64,000 nt of DNA from Enterococcus silesiacus (GTDB lineage: Bacteria > Bacillota > Bacilli > Lactobacillales > Enterococcaceae), in NCBI GenBank assembly GCA_001465115.1, contig CP013614.1:3224001-3288000 (forward strand), in the 5' to 3' direction. The translations under genes were made by a program, and so were the position numbers. The notes under the pieces are model-generated. The model did no database searches and was not told the origin of the DNA. It saw only the letters and a program-made list of their open reading frames with translations. Of the stretch, positions 1 through 11,243 are shown piece after piece (the stretch's first letter is position 1; the number at the start of each line of letters is the position of its first letter).

Positions 1-156
1 CATTTTTTTAGGGGTGAAGATTGTTTTGATTTTAGCTTCTGAAAAAACCATTTCTTTTTGCCAAGTCTTTCCAAATAGAAGAGTATACCAGATACACCCC
101 ACAATAAAAGAAAACACCGCACCGCTAATTGCGGCTAAATAAAAGCCAGTTGTCAT
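1..156 (-). CDS. DUF1761 family membrane protein (C-terminus beyond window)
   Basis: Reading leftward from an ATG at 156, with AAAGGAG at 164-170 ahead of it, the frame stays open to the window edge (52 codons). The visible N-terminus has one hydrophobic helix followed by a GCIWYTLLFGKTWQKEM stretch, which resembles the G-x-I/L-W-Y-x-x-L-F-G-K-x-W signature of DUF1761 proteins. These are small predicted membrane proteins of unknown role. It lies 20 nt downstream of the rhodanese-like gene on the same strand, so the two are probably cotranscribed. The family call rests on this N-terminal motif only. Confidence 0.6.
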   Translation of the reverse strand, partial: MTTGFYLAAISGAVFSFIVGCIWYTLLFGKTWQKEMVFSEAKIKTIFTPKKM

Positions 157-176
157 TTGTTATCTCCTTTTGAGCC

Positions 177-536
177 TTAAGCTATCTCTTCCATTGGTAA
201 GCCAGACTCTTTCCAAGCTACATTTCCTCCGCCAATTTCAATGACAGAAAATCCAGCATCAAGCAGTAACAAACTTGCTTGTTTGGCCAATGTACAAGCT
301 CCGCTCCAGGTAGTAACATAAATTGTTCGTCCTTGCGGCAACTGGTCGAGTTTACTAGGTAATTCGATTAAAGAAATCTCCAAAGCGCCCTTGATTTTTT
401 CTTGTAAAAAAGCTTTTTCAGCAATTCTAACATCAACAATGATTCCTGACTCAGGTTTTTCATTCAAGTTCATAAATACTTCGATTGGGCTTCTCTGTGA
501 TTCTACAACAGCTTGCAAATAGTCGATTCGATTCAT
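177..536 (-). CDS. Rhodanese-like domain protein
   Basis: A 119-residue single-domain protein. The start at 536 is preferred over the longer frame to 590 because AAGGAGG lies just before it. The fold signature is visible in order: an IIVDVR strand-turn near residue 35, a GALEISL segment, then YVTTWSGACTLAKQA where the rhodanese active-site cysteine sits, and a C-terminal G-G-G-NVAWKESGLP tail typical of the family. The usual C-x-x-G-x-R loop is not conserved: the cysteine is followed by TLAKQ and no loop arginine is seen. Sulfurtransferase activity is therefore uncertain and a redox or regulatory role is possible. It probably forms a unit with the DUF1761 gene. Confidence 0.75.
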   Translation of the reverse strand: MNRIDYLQAVVESQRSPIEVFMNLNEKPESGIIVDVRIAEKAFLQEKIKGALEISLIELPSKLDQLPQGRTIYVTTWSGACTLAKQASLLLLDAGFSVIEIGGGNVAWKESGLPMEEIA

Positions 537-598
537 TTTAAATTCCTCCTTATTAGGTATAGGAGCATCATACCAAAAGGAAAAGATCAAAACTTCTT

Positions 599-1429
599 CT
601 ACTTTGCTTTTTTAATTGTTTGAGCTATTTTTTTTTGATTTCTTTTCATTTGTTGTTTAATGCCATTCGCAAGTATATTAGGTAAATTAATCAAAATAGG
701 AGGATCTGTGGGTCCTTTTTCACGAAGCGTGATATGAAGCACTTCATCTTTTGTCAGCGGAAATGTAATCTTCTGACCATCGTAGGCTCGCATTGAATTG
801 TCTAGTAAAAAATAATTAAATACATTTAAACTTTTTCGGATGCCACAGACTAACGGGTAATAAGTGCCGTCAGGCAAGTCGTAAAACTCATAGCGATAGT
901 TTTTCACTCGACATCGTCCCATAACTGGGAGATGATTTGGGTTAGGTTTTAAAAACAGACCAGAAAAAATAAGTCCTTTAAAATCCTCTGGAGCGTCAAT
1001 GTAGACGGTTAAAAAGTAAGGACTTTTCTTTATCTCAAAGGCAGGATTTCGATAGTACAAAGAATCAGAATCTTTGTCGATGTGTTCATGTTTTTTTGAT
1101 AGTTCAAATAAATCAGACATTCCTTTTGCGTAAACTCTTGGAGAAAGGCCAGTATTTTTTGTGAATGTTGTTGTAAATGTTCCGGGACTTTGATGACCAG
1201 CATCCAGTTGTGACTCGATGACGGAGTGACCTTGTGTTAGTGTATCGATACTTTGCTCTATTTTTAAAGAGGCAAGGTATTCATTCGGTGAAAGGCCAGT
1301 TGCTTTTTTGAACTCTCTGCTAAAGTGAGATTTGCTGTAGCCAAAATGAGCTGCAACGTCTTCTATGCGAATAGACATTGCAGCATTTTTTTTCATAAAA
1401 AGAATAATCTCTTCAATATTTTCATTCAT
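599..1429 (-). CDS. AraC-family transcriptional regulator
   Basis: A 276-residue protein. The ATG at 1429 is chosen because AAGAGAG precedes it; an upstream in-frame start at 1480 lacks a good ribosome site. Residues about 1-100 form the double helix-turn-helix AraC/XylS domain (IEDVAAHFGYSKSHFSREFKKATG, then a second helix pair ending TFTKNTGLSPRVYAKG). The DNA-binding domain is therefore N-terminal, the reverse of classical AraC proteins. The C-terminal about 150 residues resemble the effector-like half of some firmicute AraC proteins, but I cannot name the ligand. It ends 62 nt before the rhodanese-like gene and may control that unit. Confidence 0.8.
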   Translation of the reverse strand: MNENIEEIILFMKKNAAMSIRIEDVAAHFGYSKSHFSREFKKATGLSPNEYLASLKIEQSIDTLTQGHSVIESQLDAGHQSPGTFTTTFTKNTGLSPRVYAKGMSDLFELSKKHEHIDKDSDSLYYRNPAFEIKKSPYFLTVYIDAPEDFKGLIFSGLFLKPNPNHLPVMGRCRVKNYRYEFYDLPDGTYYPLVCGIRKSLNVFNYFLLDNSMRAYDGQKITFPLTKDEVLHITLREKGPTDPPILINLPNILANGIKQQMKRNQKKIAQTIKKAK

Positions 1430-1520
1430 AATTAATACTCTCTTTTTCTTATAATGCAAGCACAACTCCATTTGAGTCACTTTTAACGTTGACTATATCA
1501 GATTTGTGGCGCTTTTTCAA

Positions 1521-1871
1521 TTAGAGATTTTGAATATGTGTATGTTTAAATTCATCAGAGTATTTAAGTCCATAGCCCATCGTCCGATCCATAAAGATGT
1601 GAGCAGACCAAACAATAGCAATCGCTAATAAAAGTGGGGTTTGGCTAAACAGATAAATAAAAGTCAATAATACTGGAAAAACCAAATTATGACCTAAATT
1701 GTAGATTTTAGCACCAATTGCTGGGTTGCTTATGTAACCGACCATTGAGACATCTGGTAATAAGAGGAAAATAAAAAAATACAGGATTGGAAATCCTAAT
1801 TTAATATATAGACTTAATGCCAAAAGAAAGAGTACGCCGTTTTCTAGTTGTAAGATTGTTTTGTTTGTCAT
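1521..1871 (-). CDS. DUF4260 family membrane protein
   Basis: A 116-residue hydrophobic protein with about four membrane segments. The conserved elements of DUF4260 are readable: LPDVSMVGYISNPAIGAKIYN around residues 38-58, then LGHNLVFP, and the C-terminal HIFMDRTMGYGLKY block. The function of the family is unknown. Its ATG overlaps the stop of the upstream MerR gene in an ATGA arrangement, so it is translationally coupled to that regulator and is the likely target of its promoter. Confidence 0.8.
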   Translation of the reverse strand: MTNKTILQLENGVLFLLALSLYIKLGFPILYFFIFLLLPDVSMVGYISNPAIGAKIYNLGHNLVFPVLLTFIYLFSQTPLLLAIAIVWSAHIFMDRTMGYGLKYSDEFKHTHIQNL

Positions 1872-2296
1872 GTTTTTACATCCTTTAATCCGTAGTTAGA
1901 TAATTGGTCGATCAAAGCGAATAATTCCGCTTGATTTTTTGTATAGTTATTATATTTGATTATCGTTTTTAGCTTGAGTAATAATTTGTAAGAGACTTCG
2001 TAAAAAGCGATTTTTTGTTCAATGTAGTTGATTTTATTGGTTAAAAAATCGATCGAGTCATCATTGCATTGAGTAGAAACTGGTTGTCTTTTTAGCGCCA
2101 AAACATAACTGATTTCTTTTATTGAAAAATCCAATTCTTTCAAAGCTAAAATAATTTTTAGATCTTGTTGATCAGTTTCTGTAAATTCGCGGTAACCATT
2201 TGCTTGGCGTGTAGGCTGCAGCAAACCAGAGCGTTCGTAAAAACGAATGGCATCTGTTGATAGATTGAATTGCTGGGCGAATGTAGTTATTTTCAT
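1868..2296 (-). CDS. MerR-family transcriptional regulator
   Basis: A 142-residue regulator. The N-terminus carries the MerR winged helix (TTFAQQFNLSTDAIRFYERSGLL, then a GYREFTETD wing), followed by a coiled-coil dimerisation helix. There is no metal-binding cysteine cluster: one Cys lies in the middle (QPVSTQCNDDS) and none is in the C-terminal loop, so a metal sensor is unlikely. It is the first gene of a two-gene unit with the DUF4260 gene. Its own promoter has the long 19-bp spacer with a dyad that MerR proteins act on, pointing to autoregulation. Confidence 0.85.
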   Translation of the reverse strand: MKITTFAQQFNLSTDAIRFYERSGLLQPTRQANGYREFTETDQQDLKIILALKELDFSIKEISYVLALKRQPVSTQCNDDSIDFLTNKINYIEQKIAFYEVSYKLLLKLKTIIKYNNYTKNQAELFALIDQLSNYGLKDVKT

Positions 2297-2318
2297 GTCT
2301 GATCCCTCCTATATTGCT

Positions 2319-2349
2319 AGTGTAACATTGGATATAGCTCCAAGGTCAA
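2319..2349 (-). promoter_or_regulatory. MerR-type promoter with 19-bp spacer and dyad
   Basis: Read on the minus strand, TTGACC (2349-2344) and TACACT (2324-2319) are separated by 19 bp instead of 17. The spacer starts with the inverted repeat TTGGA-N6-TCCAA (2343-2328). An over-long spacer with a centred dyad is the hallmark of promoters activated by MerR-family DNA untwisting. It drives the merR-DUF4260 pair. Confidence 0.7.
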
Positions 2350-2420
2350 GCAGTATAATCAATAAATTGTCTTTCACTTTCTCTGCCCCAAAAGAGTGGA
2401 AGGGAAAATTTATTGATTAT

Positions 2421-2454
2421 ACTTGACTTTCAAGTGCAGTGTAAGGTTTATACT
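2421..2454 (+). promoter_or_regulatory. Long-spacer promoter of the second MerR gene
   Basis: TTGACT (2423-2428) and TATACT (2449-2454) are 20 bp apart. A perfect inverted repeat ACTTGA-N3-TCAAGT (2421-2435) covers the -35 element. The arrangement fits autoregulation by the MerR protein encoded just downstream. It is divergent from the other MerR promoter 70 bp away. Confidence 0.65.
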
Positions 2455-2474
2455 ATAAAAAAGGTGGTGAACAA

Positions 2475-3269
2475 ATGAAATATAAAATCAATGAATTTTC
2501 AAAAATGACGGCTATTCCAAAATCAACATTACGCTATTATGATCGAGAAGAATTGTTGCTCCCATCATTAAGGGACCAAGAAAATGGCTATCGTTATTAC
2601 GACGAAGCAGATTTTAAACGAGCTAATCAACTGACTTTGTTAAGAAGCAGTGATTTCTCTATTTCAGAAATTAGGGAAGTGTTGGCTGGCCTTGAAGAAG
2701 AAGGTGATTTAGCCTATTATTTGCTTGAAAAAAAGACATTTATTTTAGAAGAAATTCAAGAAAAAGAACGATTGATGAAAAAAATCGATCAAATGATAAC
2801 GCTAGGTGAAACGACTATGTGTGAGCAAGAATATAGAATTGAACCGTATACTAAATCAGCACAAAGAGTAATTCTGAGGAAATGTACTTGTGCATTTGAT
2901 GAGATGGGACCGGAAGTGAACTACTTGTACCAAGCGGCAAAATCAGCTGTTGCCGGTGAGCTATTTACAAGCCAACGCGAGATGCTAGATGAGAAAATAC
3001 AATATGAACTAGCCTTGCCTGTTAGTCGGTTGATTGAAAGTAAACATGTAGAAAATGAAATTTTCCCTGAAATGACAGGGATTAGAACGCTTCATTATGG
3101 CGATTATCAAGAGATTGGTCAGGCGTATAAAGTGTTGATCGATCATGTAGAGCAAAATCAATTGAAAACAGATTTTTCATTTATCAATACGTTTATTAAA
3201 GGAAGCGGCAAGAAGTTCAAAGGGAACCAAGCAAAATATGTCACAGAAATTTTTTTGCCTATAAAATAG
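2475..3269 (+). CDS. MerR-family regulator with GyrI-like effector domain
   Basis: A 264-residue two-domain regulator of BmrR/TipA architecture. Residues 1-70 form the MerR winged helix (INEFSKMTAIPKSTLRYYDR and an ENGYRYYDEAD wing). About 75-110 is the linker helix. About 120-264 is a GyrI/AraC-type effector-binding domain (YRIEPYTKSAQRVILR near its start, TLHYGDYQEIGQAYKVL near residue 210). Such proteins sense lipophilic cations or drugs. GGTGG precedes the ATG. The next gene encodes a free-standing GyrI-like protein, so the two may act on the same small molecules. Confidence 0.85.
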   Translation: MKYKINEFSKMTAIPKSTLRYYDREELLLPSLRDQENGYRYYDEADFKRANQLTLLRSSDFSISEIREVLAGLEEEGDLAYYLLEKKTFILEEIQEKERLMKKIDQMITLGETTMCEQEYRIEPYTKSAQRVILRKCTCAFDEMGPEVNYLYQAAKSAVAGELFTSQREMLDEKIQYELALPVSRLIESKHVENEIFPEMTGIRTLHYGDYQEIGQAYKVLIDHVEQNQLKTDFSFINTFIKGSGKKFKGNQAKYVTEIFLPIK

Positions 3270-3362
3270 ATTGTCTAGCTTTACAGGTTAACAAAGTAAT
3301 TTTATCCATTTTCTCAGAGTTACAAGTGCTTGTGCAGTGTTTAAAATAAGGAGGAAATAGCA

Positions 3363-3983
3363 ATGAAATTTGAGTGGAGAAAACAAGAGAAAGAACTGTA
3401 TTTACCGAAAACAAAACCGGTGGAAATCGAAGTTCCAGAACAGAAGTTTTACACGCTATCTGGACAAGGTGATCCTAATGGACAGCAATTTTCAGAAGAG
3501 GTCAGTGCTTTGTATGCGATGTCTTATGGTATCAGAATGTCGGCTAAAAAAGGGCTGATCGGCAAGGAACCTTTTGAATATACAGTGTATCCATTAGAAG
3601 GAATTTGGACATTATCAGATGAGGCGGTGGCAGCTGGTCGGGCGTTTGATAAGGCCGATTTAGTCTATAAAATTATGATCCGGCAACCAGATTTTGTTAC
3701 GGAAGAGATCGCGTTAGCTAATTTAGATCAGGTAGCTAAAAAGAAAGCAAATCCGAATAACCAAAACATAAAGTTTGAAGCAATCGAAGATGGTAAATGT
3801 GTGCAAATGCTACATGTCGGTCCATATAGTGAGGAAGGCAACACCTTTGAAGTGATGGAGCGGTATTGTGGTGAAAAGCAATTGAGTAGAAAGACCTTTG
3901 CTCATAGAGAAATCTATCTTTCTGATGTGAGAAAAGTAGCGCCTGAAAAAATGAAAACAGTGCTACGTTATTCCGTTAAATGA
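3363..3983 (+). CDS. Stand-alone GyrI-like small-molecule-binding protein
   Basis: A 206-residue cytosolic protein of the GyrI-like group (COG4832 type). It starts MKFEWRKQEKELYLPKTKP, has the family's EVPEQKFYTLSGQGDPNG near residue 22, an aromatic-rich YTVYPLEGIW strand, and a C-terminal MLHVGPYSEEG-type motif matching the effector-domain core of the neighbouring MerR protein. It has no DNA-binding domain. A start inside GGAGGAAATAGCAATG is clear. Members are proposed to bind or hydrolyse cyclopropanoid or drug-like compounds, but no activity can be read from the sequence. Confidence 0.75.
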   Translation: MKFEWRKQEKELYLPKTKPVEIEVPEQKFYTLSGQGDPNGQQFSEEVSALYAMSYGIRMSAKKGLIGKEPFEYTVYPLEGIWTLSDEAVAAGRAFDKADLVYKIMIRQPDFVTEEIALANLDQVAKKKANPNNQNIKFEAIEDGKCVQMLHVGPYSEEGNTFEVMERYCGEKQLSRKTFAHREIYLSDVRKVAPEKMKTVLRYSVK

Positions 3984-3996
3984 TTAGTATAAAAAA

Positions 3997-4126
3997 GGAG
4001 GATGGGACAGGAGTGTTTAACCCCGAGAAATAAGCTGGAATTCACGAAAATTGTTCTTCAAATTTTTGTGAATTTCAGCTTATTTCCGAAGGGGTTGCTT
4101 CTGATCCCACCGTTTATCCGGATTCC
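3997..4126. repeat. Type-1 intergenic repeat, copy 1 (convergent 3' ends)
   Basis: About 130 bp with a long imperfect hairpin: CCGAGAAATAAGCTGG at the left pairs with CAGCTTATTTCCGAAGG at the right, and AATTCACGAAAATT pairs with AATTTTTGTGAATT inside. It ends with CCCACCGTTTATCCGGATTC. Near-identical copies lie at 27538-27709 and, inverted, at 33793-33964. All three sit between convergent genes, where they probably serve as transcription-stop or mRNA-end structures. Confidence 0.85.
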
Positions 4127-4129
4127 AAT

Positions 4130-5809
4130 TTATTCTGTTGGACTAACTTTTCGATATACATGAGCCTCATAATCAGAAAGAGTCATATTTTGTGTTAGTG
4201 GCATGGCACGCGCTGTGGTTAGGATTTCTTCCCACTTAGAATAATCCCAAGAAGCTGGCAAGGAAATTGTCATCTGATGTCGATCTAGCTGAACTAATAC
4301 TAGCCAAGACTCGGTTTCAGTCGTCCGTGTATAGCCAAAAATAGTGGGGTGTTCAGGTAACAGTAACTCGAATTTACCATGAATCAGAGTGTCTGTCTGT
4401 TTTCTTAACTGAATCAAGGTTTGATAATGATGGAAAATACTACTGCTTTCAAGCTCTCTTTGGGCGGCATTGATCATGCGGTAATTCTCATTAACTTTGA
4501 GCCAAGGATCAGTTGTTGAAAAGCCACCATGTAGAGCATTCTCCCATTGGAAAGGGGTTCGGCTGTGATCTCTGGACCAGTTGACGGCAATCGCTAAAGC
4601 TTCTGTATCCAGTGTTCCTTGTGTTAACAATGTTTGGTAAAAATGAATCGTGTCGGCTGCATTGATTTCTTCAATCGTTCGAAAAGGATAATTCGTCATT
4701 CCGACTTCTTGGCCTTGGTAAATAAAAGGTGTTCCTTTCAATAATAAAAGTACTGTAGCTAAAGCTTTTGCGGCTTCTGGAGAATCATCACCGTAAACTG
4801 ATACGCTACGAGGTGTATCATGATTTTCTAAATATAATGCATTCCAGCCGTTATCGGCTAAGCTAGTTTGCCATTGGTTTAAAGAGTGCTTTAAGTGCGG
4901 GATTGATCCTTTTTGCTGGCCGATTTCACCGATTCGTTCACAGTGTTCTAACTCGAAAATCATATTAAAATAACCATTATCGCCTGTCCAGTCCGCGGCT
5001 TCCTGATGAGGCACACCACTAGCTTCGCCGACGGTCATAACGTTGTATTCATTAAAAATAGCGTTTAGTTCTTTCAAATACACGTCGATTCCAGCAACAT
5101 TCATAAATGGTGCCCATTGATTGTCGGTAATCTTAAAGTCCCAAGGTTCTTTTTGAATATGACTGATTGCATCTATCCGAAAACCATCGATCCCAAGGTC
5201 TAGCCACCAGCGGATCATTTGATAGATTTCTTGTCGCACTTTAGGATTTTTCCAATTCAGATCAGGTTGTTCTTTAGCAAAAACGTGAAAGTATGATTGT
5301 TTTGTCATTTCATCGTAGGTCCAAGTAGAGCCACCAAAAAAAGATTGCCAATCATTTGGGGGCAACGCTTTGGATGCATCCGCCCAGTGGTAATAGTCGC
5401 GATAGGGATTATCTAGAGATTTTTTTGACTCTAAAAACCATGGGTGCTGATCGCTTGTGTGATTGACTACAAGATCCATAATGATTTTCAACTCGAGGCC
5501 ATGTGCTTCAGCTAGCAAAGCTTGAAAATCATCCATCGTACCAAAATCTTCGTGGATGGCTTGGTAATCAGAAATATCGTAGCCGTTATCGACATTTGGT
5601 GAAGCATAAATTGGATTGATCCAAATGAAATTGATTCCGAGCTCTTTTAAATAGGGTAACTTTTCCCTAATACCATTAAGATCACCAATCCCGTCATGGT
5701 TGCTATCTTTGAAGCTACGGGGATAAATCTGATACCCAACAGCATTCTTCCACCAATTCTTTTTATCTACTGTAATTGTATGTTTTGTTTGAACAGCTGA
5801 ATTAGACAT
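4130..5809 (-). CDS. GH13_31 alpha-glucosidase (Ala-type region II)
   Basis: A 559-residue cytosolic (beta/alpha)8 glucosidase acting on oligosaccharides from maltodextrin or isomaltose-type chains. The start at 5809 is set by TAGGAGGAAAAGT just before it; the longer frame to 5896 runs through a repeat. GH13 motifs in order: DLVVNH (about 112-117), GFRIDAIS with the nucleophile Asp near 213, TVGEAS with the acid Glu near 262, and ENHD with the stabilising Asp near 331. The residue after the nucleophile is Ala, whereas its neighbour has Val. In characterised GH13_31 enzymes that position separates alpha-1,4 from alpha-1,6 preference. It lies 275 nt downstream of the dexB-like gene, with two repeat elements between, and its ribosome site abuts one of them. 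Confidence 0.88.
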   Translation of the reverse strand: MSNSAVQTKHTITVDKKNWWKNAVGYQIYPRSFKDSNHDGIGDLNGIREKLPYLKELGINFIWINPIYASPNVDNGYDISDYQAIHEDFGTMDDFQALLAEAHGLELKIIMDLVVNHTSDQHPWFLESKKSLDNPYRDYYHWADASKALPPNDWQSFFGGSTWTYDEMTKQSYFHVFAKEQPDLNWKNPKVRQEIYQMIRWWLDLGIDGFRIDAISHIQKEPWDFKITDNQWAPFMNVAGIDVYLKELNAIFNEYNVMTVGEASGVPHQEAADWTGDNGYFNMIFELEHCERIGEIGQQKGSIPHLKHSLNQWQTSLADNGWNALYLENHDTPRSVSVYGDDSPEAAKALATVLLLLKGTPFIYQGQEVGMTNYPFRTIEEINAADTIHFYQTLLTQGTLDTEALAIAVNWSRDHSRTPFQWENALHGGFSTTDPWLKVNENYRMINAAQRELESSSIFHHYQTLIQLRKQTDTLIHGKFELLLPEHPTIFGYTRTTETESWLVLVQLDRHQMTISLPASWDYSKWEEILTTARAMPLTQNMTLSDYEAHVYRKVSPTE

Positions 5810-5822
5810 ACTTTTCCTCCTA

Positions 5823-5942
5823 AATTTAAAAGCGTAGCGGGCTCGTTCAGCTCTGACAGAAAAATAGAAAAATATGTTTGTGGCGCTTTTAGCCACAGGC
5901 GGATTTTATCTTTTTTCCGAAGAGTTAGCCCACGTAGCTAGA
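5823..5942 (-). repeat. Type-2 modular leader element, copy 1 (5' of the alpha-glucosidase gene)
   Basis: Read on the minus strand: CTAGCTACGTGGGCTAAC, TCTTCGGAAAAAAGATAAAA, a central hairpin TGTGGC-N6-GCCACA, then CTATTTTTCTGTC, GAGCTGAACGAGCCCG and CGCTTTTAAATTTAGGAGGA. The last part runs directly into the ribosome binding site of the GH13 gene. GGGCT near the start can pair with AGCCC near the end to close the element. A tandem copy lies at 5947-6064, and related copies precede mapP and an MFS gene. Confidence 0.85.
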
Positions 5943-5946
5943 TATA

Positions 5947-6064
5947 ATTAAAAGCGCAACGGGCTCGTTCAGCTCTGACAGAAAAATAGAAAAATATGTT
6001 TGTGGCGCTTTTAGCCACAGGCAGCTTTTATCTTTTTTCCGAAGAGCTAGCCCACGTAGCTAGA
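5947..6064 (-). repeat. Type-2 modular leader element, copy 2 (tandem)
   Basis: Almost identical to the copy at 5823-5942, in the same orientation, with the same central TGTGGC/GCCACA hairpin and only a few base changes (for example GAGCTAG for GAGTTAG). It fills the rest of the space between the two GH13 genes. Its distal end, at 5941-5950, reads AAAAGCG but lacks an AGGAGG continuation, so only copy 1 is joined to a ribosome site. Confidence 0.85.
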
Positions 6065-6084
6065 TAATGACAAAAGCGTAACGA

Positions 6085-9520
<3,436 letters not shown>

Positions 9521-9585
9521 CTAATTTGTCCCCCTGTGATCGACTCATTATTTTATCTAACCATATAATTCTAAAAACCACCCAT

Positions 9586-9636
9586 ATTATGCCATATAAG
9601 AAAAACGTTTTCAATACATTTTTCGCAATCGATTGC
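9586..9636 (-). promoter_or_regulatory. Promoter, cre-like site and MalR-type operator for the GH13 operon
   Basis: Minus strand: TTGAAA (9614-9609), 17-bp spacer, CATAAT (9591-9586). A cre-like TGAAAACGTTTTTC (9613-9600) covers the -35 and matches 12 of 14 positions of TGAAARCGYTTWCA. A perfect 12-bp palindrome GCAATCGATTGC (9625-9636) lies about 10 bp upstream and resembles LacI-family operators; related sequences occur at the other mal promoters here. This fits CcpA repression plus MalR control. Confidence 0.75.
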
Positions 9637-9821
9637 ATTTTGTTTCGGTAGAGTGTTTATTTATATGATGAATAAAGGAGAAAGCACTAAAATGCTTGGT
9701 TTTAGTTGTGATAAAATTATAATCATTGTCTAATCAACGTTATTTTTAGGTGGGGTACATGCGTTATCATTAGTTTCTATTGAAATAAATGAAGTTTTTT
9801 TGTAAAAAAATTAGATTTCTC

Positions 9822-9850
9822 TTGACAATTTATGCAAACGATTGCACAAT
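9822..9850 (+). promoter_or_regulatory. mdxE promoter with a perfect cre site in the spacer
   Basis: TTGACA (9822-9827), a 17-bp spacer and CACAAT (9845-9850). The spacer and -10 carry ATGCAAACGATTGCA (9832-9846), which fits the cre consensus WTGNAANCGNWNNCW at every position and also resembles the GCAATCGATTGC operator across the gap. Binding there by CcpA or MalR would block RNA polymerase. AGGAGGAA lies at 9880-9887. Confidence 0.82.
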
Positions 9851-9893
9851 ATAAGAGAATAGAACAGCAAATAATTCCTAGGAGGAACAAAAG

Positions 9894-11129
9894 ATGAAAA
9901 GAAATATGAAAAAGCTTTTGACATTAGGGGTAACAATGACAGCGGCGGCGTTTTTACTTGCTGCTTGTGGCGGAGGTTCGTCGGATGAAAAAGCTGCTGA
10001 TGGAAATGAAAACGCTTCTATAAAGTTGTGGGTGGATGTTGCCTTTGTTGATACGTATAAACCATTAGTAGAACAATTTGAAAAAGAACACAAAGACTGG
10101 AAAGTTACGATCAAGCCAAGTGAATCTGCCACAGCTCAAGAAAATTTGAAGAAAGATCCTAGTGCCGCAGCCGATGTTTTCATGATGCCGCATGATCAAT
10201 TGGGGCAAATGGTGGATGCGGGAATTATTTATGCCAATACAAAATACGAAGATAGTGTGAAAGAAAATAGTACGGAAAGTGCTGTCGAAGCTGCAACGTA
10301 TGACGGTAAGTTATACGGTTACCCATACGGTGTTGAATCACAAATTTTATATTATAACAAAGAAAAACTAGCTGAAGGCGATGTGAAGAGTTGGGAAACA
10401 TTGACTGCTAAAGGTAAGCTCGGTGCGAACTTTGGTGAAGCAGGGGCCAACTATATCTTCACGCCATTGTTCATGTCAAATGGCGATGAGTTGTATGGTA
10501 AAAATGGCGAAGATATCAACGGAACGAACTTTAATAATGATAAAGGTGAACAAGTCTTAAAATGGATTCGCGCACAAAAAGACAACGCTGGTGTTGTTCA
10601 ATCAAATGCAGACGCACTTTCTAATTTAGGTAATGGTAAAATCGATGCTTTCTTATCTGGTCCATGGTCTAAGTTGGATGTAGAAAAAGCATTAGGAGAT
10701 AATTTTGCAGTAGCGCCATATCCTACCGTTGATTTGGGCAATGGTCCCGTTCAACAAAAAGCGTTCTTAGGCGTGAAATTATTTGGGGTGAATGCTTCAA
10801 CCAAAAGTCCTGTAGCAGCAATGGCATTGGCTGATTTCTTAACGAATAAAGAAAACCAACTAACTGTTTTTGAAAAAAATGGAACAGTACCTGCCAATAA
10901 AGATGCCCAAACAGATGATAAAGTAACCTCTGATAAAGTAGCCGAAGCAGTGATGACCATGAGTGATGCTGATCATTCTGTTGTGATGCCAAAACTTCCA
11001 GCGATGGTTTCTTTCTGGGGACCGGCTGATGCAGTGATTAATGACACGTATAACGGTAAAATTGCTGAGGATCAATACTTACCAAAATTGGATAAATTAG
11101 TGAAAGATACGAGTAAATCAGAAAAATAA
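9894..11129 (+). CDS. mdxE: Maltose/maltodextrin ABC transporter substrate-binding lipoprotein
   Basis: A 411-residue extracellular lipoprotein that binds maltodextrins and hands them to MdxFG. The N-terminus is a lipoprotein signal peptide: a basic MKRNMKK, a hydrophobic core, and the lipobox LAAC with the lipid-anchored Cys at 25, followed by a Gly/Ser linker. The mature part follows the MalE fold (IKLWVDVAFVDTYKPLVEQF near residue 40, KLYGYPYGVESQILYYNKEKL near 140, DAFLSGPWS near 248). It is the first gene of mdxEFG; no ATPase gene follows, so a shared MsmX-type ATPase elsewhere must energise the system. The promoter holds a perfect cre site. Confidence 0.92.
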   Translation: MKRNMKKLLTLGVTMTAAAFLLAACGGGSSDEKAADGNENASIKLWVDVAFVDTYKPLVEQFEKEHKDWKVTIKPSESATAQENLKKDPSAAADVFMMPHDQLGQMVDAGIIYANTKYEDSVKENSTESAVEAATYDGKLYGYPYGVESQILYYNKEKLAEGDVKSWETLTAKGKLGANFGEAGANYIFTPLFMSNGDELYGKNGEDINGTNFNNDKGEQVLKWIRAQKDNAGVVQSNADALSNLGNGKIDAFLSGPWSKLDVEKALGDNFAVAPYPTVDLGNGPVQQKAFLGVKLFGVNASTKSPVAAMALADFLTNKENQLTVFEKNGTVPANKDAQTDDKVTSDKVAEAVMTMSDADHSVVMPKLPAMVSFWGPADAVINDTYNGKIAEDQYLPKLDKLVKDTSKSEK

Positions 11130-11154
11130 TTTATAAAAACTGTAGCAAAAAATA

Positions 11155-11210
11155 GAGGTCTGAGAAATCACGGCAAAACTCTTTGAGTTTTAGCTTAATT
11201 ACTCAGCCTC
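11155..11210 (+). promoter_or_regulatory. Intra-operon hairpin between mdxE and mdxF
   Basis: GAGGTCTGAG (11155-11164) pairs with CTCAGCCTC (11202-11210), and AAAACTC pairs with GAGTTTT inside. No T-tract follows (TTGATTTC), so this is more likely an mRNA-stabilising or partial-stop structure. It would let the binding-protein message outnumber the permease message, as in many ABC operons. Confidence 0.65.
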
Positions 11211-11243
11211 TTGATTTCAAAGAAGAACAGGAAGTGAAATGCT

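Larger units (their letters stand above)
9521..9893. other. Divergent regulatory interval, neopullulanase and mdxE
   Basis: This 373-bp gap holds two opposed promoters, each with a cre- or LacI-type operator (listed separately), and an AT-rich centre from 9640 to 9815. I see no open frame with a ribosome site and no strong hairpin in the centre. Confidence 0.7.

Noticed and set aside
5823..6064. Insertion sequence remnants at the paired repeats.
   Set aside because: No transposase fragment, terminal inverted repeats or target-site duplication is visible; the units are short and fold as RNA.
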